From Lucinisca nassula (taxonomy: Eukaryota > Mollusca > Bivalvia > Lucinida > Lucinidae): a DNA stretch of 64,000 bases. The stretch is taken from positions 96,207,650-96,271,649 of the forward strand of contig OY757011.1 in the NCBI GenBank assembly GCA_963580285.1. Direction: 5' to 3'. Both the position numbers and the translations under genes were made by a program. Under the pieces are notes generated by a model, which was not told the origin of the DNA, searched no databases, and saw only the letters and a program-made list of their open reading frames with translations. Shown piece by piece: positions 42,646 through 53,081 of the stretch (its first letter is position 1; each line of letters opens with the position of its first letter).

Positions 42646-42941
42646 TCGCCCCCGCCCATCCGGGCTTGAAGCAATAGATTGGGCTGCATGGTGCTTCCAC
42701 GCAGAGCTGTAACTGGCCGCATATGTGTACTGGTAAACCGCTTAGATGGTCGTTGCCTGCTTAGGCAAGTGGTGCGAATCAGACCGTCCTTACATATTAA
42801 CCCTTTTGGTTTGTTTGGGCGGCAAGGATTAAGATGTCATATCATCTCAATGTCGGGTAAAAGTCCCACAAAATTGGAAGCAACGTCTCCAAAATGACCT
42901 AAATAGTGTTGACGGGGACGTTAAACCTAAATTCTAACAAA
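42646..42941 (+). mobile_element. SineX copy with 13-bp duplication
   Basis: Flanked by exact CAGATCAGCCTAT copies (42633-42645 and 42942-42954). The body runs from CCCCCGCCCATCCGGGC to GGGACGTTAAACCTAAATTC. Confidence 0.9.
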
Positions 42942-43224
42942 CAGATCAGCCTATACATTGATGCTGTCAGTTCCGAATATCCGTGATGCGCTATATGGTG
43001 CTTTATGACACTAAACCCAAGGCTACACGATACTACTCTGTTATATATAACTTGATAGTTGTATCGTGATAGCTTGTGTAGCTTACACTAAAATTTTGTG
43101 GCATAGAACTATTTTGGCCGCATGCAATACAGTTTGTAACAGAGCATGTCCTATTCCTTACAGCTTGATAGATACAAATTTTCCACGGCAGGCCTCTTGG
43201 CCAATGAAAATTAAAAGGGCAGGG

Positions 43225-43350
43225 TTAGACAATCGCGGTTTTACGTTTAAATGGCTATTGCCAGTTACATGTAACTGGCTATTACATGTAACTGGCAATA
43301 GCGGTTTTACGTTAAAAACACTATTGCCAGTTATCAAGCAATAGCGAATT
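43225..43350. repeat. Palindromic cluster GCTATTGCCAGTTA
   Basis: GGCTATTGCCAGTTACATG, TAACTGGC, TATTACATGTAACTGGC and AATAGC alternate, giving several fold-back options. AAAACCGCTATTGCAAGTTA recurs at 45105, beyond a PalB end. Probably a rearranged hairpin element. Confidence 0.6.
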
Positions 43351-44361
43351 TACGTTAAAATTGGCTTGCAGAATTATTTCATACCGTTCATTACTTTTTC
43401 AGTTACTACTGTTATGACTTTAAAAGCTTACATGCAAAGCCTTGTTCTAGAATGGTGGGTCTTGTGTAACTGGCTAAATACGAATCGTTGCAGTATGTTG
43501 TTTGTTTTCATTTTACCAAGCATTTCCATATTTTGTGATACGCTAGGCTTTGTTGACGTAATTTAGTATTTTAATCACCTCGTTTTGGGAAGATGTTAAT
43601 ATTTTTTTTCTGATTGTTTCTGCCATGGACAGCATCAATTTTCAATTTCTATTTTTCTAATTGCTGTTCCAAAAAAAGATCGTATAAAGATACTATTTAG
43701 CCTGGAACGCCTATTTATGGCGTAATAAAATATGCGTCTTCAAGCATAACCCACTGGACGCACAATGTGAATACAATGTCATAGCAATGTCTTTGTAACG
43801 ACGTTGCTTCGACGTTTGTGCGACGTTACCTAGACATCAAGTGCGCGCTGAGAATAAACTGAACTGTCCTATTGGCGACACGGACCCATTATATATGTTG
43901 ATGGCTTCCATAGGAGTAAATACGACCTACGTTTTAGAACAGAAATAAGAAAAAAATAATGTAATCCCTGTTATCCCAACTTCATTACAGAGACATGTTA
44001 CATATATCCTGAATTACAGTAATTGAAAACCACTTCTCGAACTTACTAGTAACAGGTAAGTTGTATGGAAATAAAGTTTATTGCTCAGTTGTTAAAATTT
44101 AATATCTTAAGGCAAAGAGGACACCTAGGCACGGTTTGGTGACCTCTATTAACATAATTTCACACCCGACTGAATTGTATATATTTCCAAAAAGGTCGGT
44201 GTTGTCATTCAATACATAGAGGTCGGCAATTGGGTCGCCATTCACGAGATGCTGAAAATTCACTAGAAGTTTACGAAAACCGACCTATTAGGCGACAACA
44301 CTGACTAATTTATTCTTAGCATAATGGTCAGTCTCATGTCAAATTGCGTCGGCTATAATAC
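43351..44361. other. Unassigned
   Basis: About 1 kb with no recognised gene. A PalA/PalB right-arm scrap (GAACAGAAATAAGAAAAAAATAATG) lies at 43935-43962. Confidence 0.35.
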
Positions 44362-44582
44362 ATGTATATAGTAAAACTGGTGTTTATAGGGCATACATTA
44401 TTTTTTCTTATTTCTGCTCAAAAACATAGACTGTGGGTACTCGATAGTTCCTAGAATCTATGTTTGGAGCAGAAATATGAAAACTATCGAAGTTTTCATC
44501 TGAAAATTTACATTTTTTTTTTTGTTGTTTTGTTTCGTGGTGAAATTTTCCGCTATATTTGAATAGGCGTGTTTTGGTAATG
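44362..44582 (+). mobile_element. PalA element, left end and palindrome lost
   Basis: TATATAGTAAAACTGGTGTTTA, deletion in the core (CGATAGTTCCTAG), TTTGGAGCAGAAATATG, right end GGCGTGTTTTGGTAATG. Confidence 0.78.
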
Positions 44583-44818
44583 AACATTCCATTGCATTGA
44601 AGATGTGTTCTAATAATGGGAAGAAAATAATAAAAAATAGAGTCTTAAATTAATGCGCATAAATGCTAAACTAAAACAGACAACTGATTTCTGACAGCTG
44701 CATTTTTGGTAGCATCTAGCTTATTTAATTAGATGGATATATGCCACTTGTCAAGATCATGTCTGCACAATCATTCATATCATCAGTTTATTTTATTTTC
44801 AGAGGCAATAGCAATTTT

Positions 44819-45098
44819 CATTACGATAACTCACCCGTGCGACATAGTGCATTTTTTCACATCTCCAAAATGGCTACTAATCTGATGAAAATCCTTAATA
44901 ATTTTCTTATAAATGCTCCAAACATAGGTCGTGGGTGCTCGTTAGAACCGCCTCAATGAGGCGGTTCTAACGAGTACCCACAACCTATGTCTTCGAACAG
45001 AAATAAGAAAAATAATGTTTACCCCCGTAAACCCCAGTTTTCTCTGTATAAAGTGGGGTTTAGGGGGGTCTTCATTTCACGTACTTGTTCACGTGATG
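44819..45098 (-). mobile_element. PalB element, complete
   Basis: 280 bp, CATTACGATAACTCACCCG to TTCACGTGATG, perfect palindrome at 44940-44978. T flanks both ends. Confidence 0.92.
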
Positions 45099-45361
45099 TA
45101 ACGTAAAACCGCTATTGCAAGTTAACTGTCAGTAGCCACTTCGAAATTAAAATAATGGGTTCATAACTGAACACATGCTTGTAGACCTCTCTGAAAGAAT
45201 TCTGGCAGACAGTTATGCCCAAATAATCTAATTGTGAAAAGGACCAGAAAACTGAGCCTCCCAGGCAGAAAATATTGAATGAGTCCATGTTATGGGATAT
45301 CATTCATTCTGATTTTCTAATAAAGATGAACGGCACACAGCACAACAATACATAAAATACA

Positions 45362-45638
45362 CACCACGATAACAAATCCGTGAAACGAAGACCCCCTAAA
45401 CCCCACTTTATATAGAGAAAAGTGGGGTTTAGGGGGTATACATTTTCTGCTTTATTTTTGCTAAAAACATAGATTGTGAGTACTCGTCAGAACCGCCTCA
45501 TTGAGGCGGTTCTAACGAGCACCCACAACCTATGTTGAAAGCAGAAATAATTAAGATGTTATCATTTTTACCTAATATTTATCATTTTCTGACACCATGT
45601 TGGACGCCATTATTTCTTACGGACATGTTTTCCTAATG
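45362..45638 (+). mobile_element. PalB element
   Basis: CACGATAACAAATCCGTG to GGACATGTTTTCCTAATG, perfect palindrome at 45484-45520. The right third differs from other PalB copies (GACACCATGTTGGACGCC), so it may be a subfamily. Confidence 0.85.
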
Positions 45639-46200
45639 ATGTAACTATTTCATCTGCATCAGACGTTTGCAGGGTTGGGGTACCTGAAAAGGATACTCAC
45701 GTATTTTGCAGTCCTGAGAGGAACATGAAACAACAGGTTGTATAATAACAAGTTATATACAACGTATGGTATCGTGTAAACTGTCCTTACTCAACTTCAT
45801 ACACGTTCTAGCTTATGGGGTGCCGTTTTACTATTTAATCCGTATTTATAGATATCCATAAATCGGATTATGGATATCCATAATTCGATTTATGGATATC
45901 CATTAATCAGCCGAATAATGGATATCCATAAATCGAATTATGGATATCCATAAATCGAATTATGGATATCCATAATTCGATTAATGGATATCATTAATTC
46001 AGATCGGTTTATTGATATTCATAATTTGATTAATGGATATCCATTATTCCTCTTATTTATGGATATCCATAATTCGATTTATTGATTTCCATAATTCGAT
46101 TTATGGAAATGCATAATTCAGATCGATTTATTGATATCCATAATTCGAATTATGGATATCCATAAATCACCGCCAAAGATTTTCGTTTAATGGTTTCTCC

Positions 46201-46461
46201 CTAAGACACATGATTGTTTATTGTAAAAATCTTCAAAATCATCAAGGTCTTCATCATCGCTATAAGATGATTGCCAGTCAAAGAGACCTCTCTACCTCTC
46301 TGCCGTGCAGCCTTTTCAGCCTGTAAGGCTTCCAAATCAACGAACGCCATACGCTGAAAGCCCACCATGTGTGTTGTAAATATCGGAACCAGTCGTAATA
46401 TCTGGAAATTCCGGCCAACGCATCCGGTCACTCTGGAATTGCCTGTATGATGACTGCGCAC
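46201..46461 (-). pseudogene. Possible decayed frame inside foldback element
   Basis: Minus strand reads GRNFQILRLVPIFTTHMVGF, QRMAFVDLEALQAEKAARQR and, after a presumed frameshift, SDDEDLDDFEDFYN, an acidic tail. It is the only protein-like segment within the foldback element, so it could be the C-terminus of a lost transposase or captured sequence. No family recognised. Confidence 0.35.
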
Positions 46462-46556
46462 CTAAGGACACTGAAAGTCGGACGTAAGATTATAATGATC
46501 CAAACAGGCAATCCGTGCATGCTTTCTGGTCGTTATATATAGTATTAACATATATC

Positions 46557-46835
46557 AATCATCGGGGCTTGAAGAAATAGATGCGTTGCACGCTGCTTCC
46601 ACGCAGAGCTGAAACCGACCCCACACCAGTACTGGTAAACCGCTTAGAGGATCTAAGCTTGCCCAGTCAAAGCAGTGCGAGTTGATCCGTCCATGCTTAT
46701 AAACCATTTTGGTTCATTGGGCGACAGGGCTTGAGGTGTCATTTCATCTCAGTGTCGGATAAAAGTCCCACAAAATTGGAAGCAACATCTCCACAATGAC
46801 CTTTACCGTGATGACGGGGACGTTTAACAAACAAA
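46557..46835 (+). mobile_element. SineX copy inside foldback element
   Basis: 5'-truncated (starts AATCATCGGGGCTTG), ends GACGTTTAACAAACAAA. Exact 11-bp duplication TAACATATATC at 46546-46556 and 46836-46846. Confidence 0.9.
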
Positions 46836-46907
46836 TAACATATATCCATATAATACTCTACTTAAGGTGTATGGAGTACCAGGCAGATTCAGGTATATCA
46901 CCATGCA

Positions 46908-47139
46908 CCCGCCCATTGGTGCTTGGAGAAATAGATTTGACTGCATGAGCTGAGAGTACTAGTAAACCGTTAAGAAGGTCTAAGCCTTACCAAACAAAGT
47001 CGTGCGAGTCAATAGGCCACAGGGATTGAGATGTCATTTATCTCAATGAAGGCTTAATGCCCAACATAATTGGAAGCAACGTCACCAAAATGACCTAAAT
47101 AGTATTGAATGGGACGTCAAACCTCAAATCAAACAGAAC
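46908..47139 (+). repeat. SineX copy, old and deleted
   Basis: CCATGCACCCGCCCATTGGTGC, ACTAGTAAACCGTTAAGAAG, GGAAGCAACGTCACCAAAAT, GACGTCAAACCTCAAATC. More diverged than its neighbour, with internal deletions. Confidence 0.82.
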
Positions 47140-47941
47140 ATATCTGCCCCATATCATAGGCAACAACTAAGCCTGCCCTACATTACCTCCACCTCCATCC
47201 CGCCTTTTATTACACACCTAAATCGGAAACCAGACGGGAATAGTCGAGTTTTTTTTTTTTTTTTGTTTGTTTGTTGTTTGTTTTTTTTTGCAAAGGGAGC
47301 AGTCATTATTCATTAGGTTTATTTGCAGAGGAGAATTATGGATATCAATAATTCGATTTATGGATATCAATAAATCAGCCGAATAATGGATATTCGTAAT
47401 TCGAATAAAGGATATCCATAATTCTATTTATGGATATCCATATTTCGATCTTAATTAATGATATCCATAAATCGATTTATGGATATCCATAAATCGATTT
47501 ATGGATATCCATAATTTGATTTATGGATATCCATAAATCAGCCGAATAATGGCTATCCATAATTCGATTTATGGATATCAATAAATCGAATAATGGATAT
47601 CCATTATTCCGGATATCAATAAATCGACTAATGGATATCCATTATTCGATTTTTGGATATCATTAATTCAGTCCGAATTGTGGATGTCCATAATTCGAAT
47701 TATGGATATCCATAATTCTAATTATGGATATCCATAAATAATTATGGATACCCATAAATAATAATGGATATCCATAATTCGAATTATGGATATCCATAAT
47801 TCGAAGTATGGATATCAATAATATCCATAAATAATTATGGATATCTATAAATATGGATTAAATAGTAAAACGGCGCCCCATACTAGCTGAGTAATATTTG
47901 AGTCGTCGCGAAGAGCAAATCGTCGAGGTCACATGTTCCAA

Positions 47942-47976
47942 CACGTTAACAGCTCCGTGCAATGAGTATTTCATAT
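47942..47976 (+). repeat. PalB left-end scrap
   Basis: CACGTTAACAGCTCCGTGCAATGAG resembles the PalB left terminus. Confidence 0.5.
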
Positions 47977-48004
47977 GCAGGAATCGATAAATTAGCTCAC
48001 CATT

Positions 48005-48258
48005 TTGGCCCCCTTGAACCCCACTTTTATATAGTAAAACTGCGGTTTATACGGGTAAACCTTATTTTTTTATTTCTGCTCTAAAATATAGATTGTGAGT
48101 ACTCGTTAGAACCGCCTCGATGAGGCGGTTCTAACGTGTACCAACAAAATATATTTTGAGCAGAAATAAGAAAAAATATCACCTTTTTTCATCTTAAAAT
48201 ATTCATGTTTTCGGCGATAAAATATACTCTGTATTTCTATAGGCGTGTTTTCCTAATA
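48005..48258 (+). mobile_element. PalA element inside PLE end
   Basis: The left half lacks its terminal ~20 bp and begins near TTTGGCCCCCTTGAACC. Palindrome at 48103-48139. Right end GGCGTGTTTTCCTAATA. CACC occurs at both junctions with PLE. Confidence 0.82.
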
Positions 48259-48464
48259 CACCGCCCAAAACAAGACACCAAAGGGAAAAAGACACAAACA
48301 TAAAACAATTTCACCACCATGAAAACGACACAAGGACAGATATGTCCCACAAAATGCCTAACGGCTATCGAAAATAGAAATATATTAGCGAACGATAGCA
48401 ATAATAAACCACAACAGAAGAACCGTCTTGGAACGGTAAGTTAAAAGTTTTTACTGGGGGTCTT

Positions 48465-48771
48465 GTTTGTTTGTTTGTATTAGAGTGTAACGGCCCAGTC
48501 AACACTGTTTTAGGTCATTTCTGAGCCGATCGGTTTACCTATCCACCATTTCTCGAAAGGCTTATACGTAAGCAGTTAACCTGTATAGTGCACATTCTCT
48601 GCCGGAAACTGATAGCTGCCCGTCTTGAATCAGCGGAAGGGAGAGAATGACTGTAGAAAAGATTTCATGATCAATCTCTTCGAAAGAATGTTGCCGACAC
48701 CGGCGGGAATCGAACCCGCGTCCTCCTGATCACCAGTCAGATGCGTATCCGACTGAGCTACCGAGGCCGGC
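48465..48771 (-). mobile_element. SineT: tRNA-headed SINE with 14-bp duplication
   Basis: 307 bp between exact copies of TTACTGGGGGTCTT (48451-48464 and 48772-48785). On the minus strand the head is GCCGGCCTCGGTAGCTCAGT (A box), an anticodon-like arm, and GCGGGTTCGATTCCCGC (T arm, B box). It is followed by an unrelated body (ACATTCTTTCGAAGAGATTG, TTTCCGGCAGAGAATGTG) and the tail GTGTTGACTGGGCCGTTA with CAAA repeats. The acceptor stem does not pair, so this is not a tRNA gene. The tail matches that of SineX. Confidence 0.92.
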
Positions 48772-48930
48772 TTACTGGGGGTCTTAAATCGATTTTACGT
48801 GGCCCTTGTTTCTGTCGTGGTTCAGACATACAATTGTTCAGTCCGCATGAGGGATTGCAAACTCTCCGAGAACATAAAATCAAACCAATACAGAGATGAA
48901 ACAACGACGATGACTCAACAGCATGAAACT

Positions 48931-48968
48931 AGTTAGAACCGCCTCATTGAGGCGGATCTAACGAGCAC
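48931..48968. repeat. Isolated core palindrome
   Basis: TAGTTAGAACCGCCTCATTG, AGGCGGATCTAACGAGC without recognisable PalA or PalB halves. Confidence 0.65.
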
Positions 48969-49213
48969 CAAATATCTCTATCTCTTATATTACATATAAG
49001 AAACATATTGCCGTTAACCATTAACCGTTTGACGCTTATGACCCTCAAAGAGGGTTGACGCGTCGTTAAACACGAAATCATCATCATCATTATAAGAAAC
49101 ATATCGTTTATTTTCATCCAGATACTGTCAGGTTTAAGGCCACGAAAGAATATACATGCACAACGTCACAAAGATGTGCTATCCTTATGGCTTGTTGATA
49201 TACAAATTTTGAA

Positions 49214-49523
49214 GCTGGCCCCGCCCATCGGGGCTTGATGAAATAGACGAGCTGCATGATGCTTCCAAGCAGAGCAGAAATCGACCCGTACACGAGTACG
49301 GGTAAACAGCTTAGAGATCTAAGCCTGCCCAGGCAAAGCGGTGTGAGTCGGACCATCCATGCTTATAAATCCTATTGGTTTCATTTGGCGGCAGGGATTG
49401 AGATGTCATTTCATCACAGTGTCGGGGAAAAGTCCCACAAAATTGGAAGCAAAGTCTTCAAAATGACCTTCACAGTGTTGACGAAGACGTTAAACCTCAA
49501 ATCAAACAAAAAAAAAAAAAAAG
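49214..49523 (+). mobile_element. SineX copy with 10-bp duplication
   Basis: Starts GCTGGCCCCGCCCATCGGGGC and ends GACGTTAAACCTCAAATC with an A-rich tail. AAATTTTGAA occurs at 49204-49213 and 49524-49533. Confidence 0.88.
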
Positions 49524-49750
49524 AAATTTTGAAAAGTTGTTTTCCGCTCTGTAGGGACACAGAGTGACTTACAAGATGATAAAGACACGCAGCGACGACT
49601 GAGATCAGTGTGTACGTATTCGCGCGCTGTGCTGAAACTTTGCTTCTCTAGGCTATTCACTTTGTTTTAGAGAACTAAAACAAATAAATAATCTGCGGGT
49701 TTGCAGCATACACCGCTGAACATACAGTTTCGCCTTGTCCCGGTGGTGTT

Positions 49751-49960
49751 TTAACCCATATATGCCTAGCGGCTTTGTTTTGAGACGTTGGCAAACAGTG
49801 CAGACCAAGATCAGACGCCGCAGAACGCGGCGTCTGATCTGGGTCTTCGCCGTTTGCTTAAAGAACAGTCATTTGCCACAAACAAAAATAAGCCTGACAC
49901 CCCTATAATTGCAAATGGTCCACTCAAAACTTATTAGGTGGGAGATTACACGTGAGAATC
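49751..49960. mobile_element. Hp1 hairpin element
   Basis: TTAACCCATATATGCCTAGC start; hairpin GCAAACAGTGCAGACC-GATCAGACGCCG / CGGCGTCTGATC at 49794-49858; GCCTGACACCCCTATAAT and TGGTCCACTCAAAACTTATT to the right, mirrored in the copy at 62286. Confidence 0.83.
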
Positions 49961-50008
49961 ATGGTCTTAATTTCTATGAATCCTTGCCAAAGCAGTACTA
50001 AAAGCCGA

Positions 50009-50239
50009 CATTACGCAAAAACGCCAATACAAATACATTGCCACCTTTATCGCTGAAAAAATGAAAATTTTATGGTGAAAAATTGTGATATTTTTCTTAT
50101 TTCTGCTCCAAATATAGATTGTGGGCACTCGTTAGAACCGCCTCATTGAGGCGGTTCTAACGAATACCCACGATCCATATTTTAGAGCAGAAATAAGAAA
50201 AATAAAGTCTACCCCCGGAAACGTGCTTTCGCTTGATGC
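50009..50239 (-). mobile_element. PalA element with deleted left arm
   Basis: CATTACGCAAAAACGCC, palindrome at 50127-50164, then a jump from ACCCCCGGAAACG to TGCTTTCGCTTGATG, so the TATA hairpin block is deleted. Confidence 0.82.
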
Positions 50240-50419
50240 ATACTATCGCTTACCTGGAACGTGCATCTTTATTTTTTGTGGACTGGTAGTTATCAAAATC
50301 TTGATTAAGACCGCAAATCTTTAACTGCCACTTGTATTTCAAAGAAAATCGTAATGAGCCTATCATGTAATCATAATTGAGCTTATGCAAGTCACAGAAA
50401 ATGAAAAGCGGCGTCTGCG

Positions 50420-50490
50420 ACTTGCTAAAACCTCAGATCAGCCTGCGTTGCGCAGGCTGATCTAAGGTTTTACAAGTAGCATATTTCTTT
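50420..50490. repeat. Hp2-related hairpin
   Basis: CTTGCTAAAACCTCAGATCAGCCTGCG and CGCAGGCTGATCTAAGGTTTTACAAG form an almost perfect hairpin with a 2-4 base loop. Confidence 0.78.
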
Positions 50491-51148
50491 TTTAGAACTT
50501 TGGGTATCCACTAAGAACAAGTCGATTATATGGACACGCAGTCTGATTGCAATTGTCACTGGTAGCACGTGCCAACTTTTATCTTTTAGCGTACACATGC
50601 CCAAATACCTGTGATCAACATGTGTTCAAAGAAGCATTGCAGAAGGTGTACAAGAGGCGAGGCTAATTAGCGAACGATAAGTAGGTGTTTATATGGAGTA
50701 ATTGCCGTGATATACCAAGAATAGAATATTCATCGATTTCTGAACCATTAAAATACTTGAACTTCTGTTATTTTAGAATGGTATATGTCTGTTGCAAAAA
50801 CATATTAAGCAATGATATCGAAATCCAGAATGCAGATCAAAACTGTGTGAAACGCAGTTGTAATTTTATAGCAAATTTCTTTAACTATATCTAATAGTTT
50901 TAAATATCGACAGCAGCTTTAAAAGTTCGATAACTGTTCCTGTTATCTCTCGTACTTAATGTTGAAATGTTTTCCAAATTAGTGTCAGTTAAAACTTAAT
51001 GACTTACTCTTGATCAATCCTTGAAGATTTGATGAGTTTTTATCTTATGATTACTTAGCAGTTTTAAAATGAAAACGTTGATTCAGGTGCATCGGTTGTT
51101 ACATAACTCAAGTGAATAAAAGAACTAAAGTCACTGGGAGGCGACTTT
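50491..51148. other. Unassigned
   Basis: AT-rich, no recognised repeat or gene. Confidence 0.3.
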
Positions 51149-51553
51149 CTTGCACACCAGACAAGGAAATCCGTGATTTTACCCTGGGATAGAAATTTAT
51201 GTTCTGACCCTGGTGTTCCGACCCCAAATCGAATATAATCGCGTGTTTGATAAATGCACTGGTTGATTACAACCTCATGCGCGGCGTCGTCATGCGTGAC
51301 GTCACTAACATTCCTGTTGTGTCATCACAAAATGGCGGACGTCGGTAACCGAAGTGACAGCAGCATTAAAAATTCGCAATAGAATTGGATGGTATACAAG
51401 AAAAAGAATCCAATATGGGTGTAAGGGGTGGATAGAAAAATCCGTCCCTCGGGATCACTGTCCGGCATCACTCGGCAAGCCTCGTGATGCCGGACAGTGA
51501 CCCTCTGGACGGATTTTTCATTCCACCCCTAACACCCATATAAGATTCTTATA
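51149..51553 (-). mobile_element. Hp3 element, fourth copy
   Basis: GCACACCAGACAAGGAAATCC to CATATAAGATTCTTATAG, hairpin arms at 51435-51525 (GGATAGAAAAATCCGTCCC / GGACGGATTTTTCATTCC). Full length, distant from the 27-29 kb cluster. Confidence 0.85.
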
Positions 51554-51604
51554 GTCCCTTGGGGAAAGCTGGAAAAGTGATTCTGAACTTGAAAACTGAC
51601 TTAG

Positions 51605-51855
51605 CATCACGCAAACACTTCTATATAATTTTAACCCCTTAAACTCACTTTTTACACAGTAAAACTGGGGTTAGCACGGGTATACATGCAGTTTATTTCT
51701 CTTATTTCTGATCAAAAACTTTGGTTGTGGTATTCGTTGGGGGAGGGAGGGTAGGGTCTAACGAGTTCCAGCAATCTGTTTGTGCAGAAATATGAAAAAT
51801 ATCAGAATTTCTGATCTGATATTTTTGCGGTACAATTTACAATATACAGTGGCGA
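51605..51855 (+). mobile_element. PalA element, palindrome replaced by G-rich run
   Basis: CATCACGCAAACACTTCTAT, then GTATTCGTTGGGGGAGGGAG replaces the left arm of the core. The right arm ends in TACAATATA, where an element starting CAGTGGCGAT begins. Confidence 0.78.
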
Positions 51856-52045
51856 TTTAGTTTTTGTTGTCCACGGAAACGGATGCAAAACTCTTTTCAA
51901 CGATTTGAAAACGCAGCGTTTAGACCACGCTTAAACGATCGTTTACATTTTCAGCCAATCAGATCATCGTTTCTGAAACGTTTCAAGCGTTTCGTATATC
52001 AACCAATCACATTAGCGTTCGGAAAACGCTGTCATGGAAACCGTT
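51847..52045 (+). mobile_element. hAT-like MITE (CAGTGGCGAT end)
   Basis: CAGTGGCGATTTAG at the left, then many AAACG(N)TT words (AACGATTTGAAAACG, AAACGATCGTTTA, GAAACGTTTC). The terminal CAGTGGCG resembles hAT-superfamily ends. The right end is lost. The copy at 62860-63113 has the matching end in inverse form. Confidence 0.6.
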
Positions 52046-52089
52046 TCTGGTTTCATATGTTCTTTTTCGTTAACCAATAAAAATCCCGC

Positions 52090-52210
52090 AGACTCACTTT
52101 AATGATAATAATAATAGTGATAATGAATAAAAATAAAAGTAAATAATAATAATAATTATTATTATTATTAATATTATTATTTATTATTATTATTTTTATT
52201 ATCTTTATTA
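52090..52210. repeat. AT-rich ATT/AAT low-complexity tract
   Basis: AATAATAATAATTATTATTA-type sequence, partly self-complementary. Confidence 0.9.
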
Positions 52211-52310
52211 TGAAACAGAAAATAGATAAAAAATAATAGCGAAATGATTTTAAGGTGAAGAGGATCTCCTGCAATAAACAGCAAATTGTGTTTGACAGAA
52301 AGAAAATGTT

Positions 52311-52385
52311 TCCGGATTCTGTAGCTCAGTCGGATGCGCGTTTAACTGTTGATCCAGATTCGCGGGTTCAATGCTTGCCGCTGAA
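52311..52385 (+). repeat. tRNA-like SINE head fragment
   Basis: TGTAGCTCAGTCGGATGCGC (A box) and TCGCGGGTTCAATGC (B-box-like) in the order of a tRNA. The stems are poor and no SINE body follows, so it is a SineT-type head remnant, not a tRNA gene. Confidence 0.65.
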
Positions 52386-52637
52386 AAACAAACTACATAA
52401 GAACCTTTCATACATGGACAAAACATTAACCGAGAAGACTCTGTTTTCTATAGTTTTCGAATGCTTTTTGTGAGGGAATTTATTGTTCTCACCCATTACG
52501 TACGGCCGCTATATTTTAGGAAAAAAAAAATATATATATATACAATGAATTTGACATTTAACATGATTTTTCAGTATATGTGATCTCAATAATTATCCGT
52601 CATCAAATTGACATTCGATGCGAATGCCTTCTTCAAT

Positions 52638-52915
52638 CATCACGAAAACACGCCTTTATAAATTTGACTCTCTTAAAACCACTTTTGTATTGAAAAACTT
52701 GGCTTGACAGGGTTAATTATTTTACATTATTTCTACTCAAATAAAGACTGTTGGTAAACGTTTAACCCGCATCGCCAAGGCGGTTCTAACGAGTACCCAC
52801 AATCTATGTTTTGAGTAGAAATTTGTACAAAAATATCAGAACTTTTATCCCAAAATTTACAATTTTGTTGTAGAGTAGAAGTTTTCAATTTATTTGATTA
52901 GGCTTGTTTTCGTAT
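52638..52915 (+). mobile_element. PalA element, diverged
   Basis: CATCACGAAAACACGCC, decayed palindrome (GTTTAACCCGCATCGCCAAGG; GGCGGTTCTAACG), right end GGCTTGTTTTCGTATTG. Confidence 0.83.
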
Positions 52916-53081
52916 TGGAACAAAAATAAATTGTATTTGAACTGTCAGAATCAGACACACGTTAATATTTTTTCTTTTTTTTTTATATTTCGGCGGTGAA
53001 AATATTTCATTTATAATTTTATAATATACTAAGCCGCGAAATCAATTTATATCTGAAACAAATAAAAATCATCGCTTCACC

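Larger units (their letters stand above)
45814..47882. mobile_element. GATATC foldback element, complete, 2.07 kb
   Basis: Ends TATGGGGTGCCGTTTTACTA and its inverse TAGTAAAACGGCGCCCCATA; exact 6-bp CTAGCT on both outer sides (45808-45813, 47883-47888). Inside each end is an array of the perfect 12-bp palindrome ATGGATATCCAT joined by AATTCGAATT- or AAATCG-type linkers (about 45840-46170 and 47335-47850). The middle, 46170-47330, holds two SineX copies and a decayed frame. Two large inverted arrays around a spacer is the foldback (FB-like) transposon plan. Confidence 0.88.
47978..48930 (-). repeat. PLE 3' end carrying two insertions
   Basis: Segments CAGGAATCGATAAATTAGCTCACC (47978-48004), AAGACACCAAAGGGAAAAAG to GGAACGGTAAG (48259-48464) and AAATCGATTTTACGTGGCC to ACTCAACAGCATGAAAC (48786-48930) are consecutive parts of one PLE 3' end. 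PalA lies between the first two and SineT between the last two. Confidence 0.83.

Noticed and set aside
48690..48771. A tRNA gene on the minus strand
   Set aside because: A and B boxes and the T arm are good, but the acceptor and D stems do not pair, and the sequence continues into a SINE body and CAAA tail inside a 14-bp target duplication.
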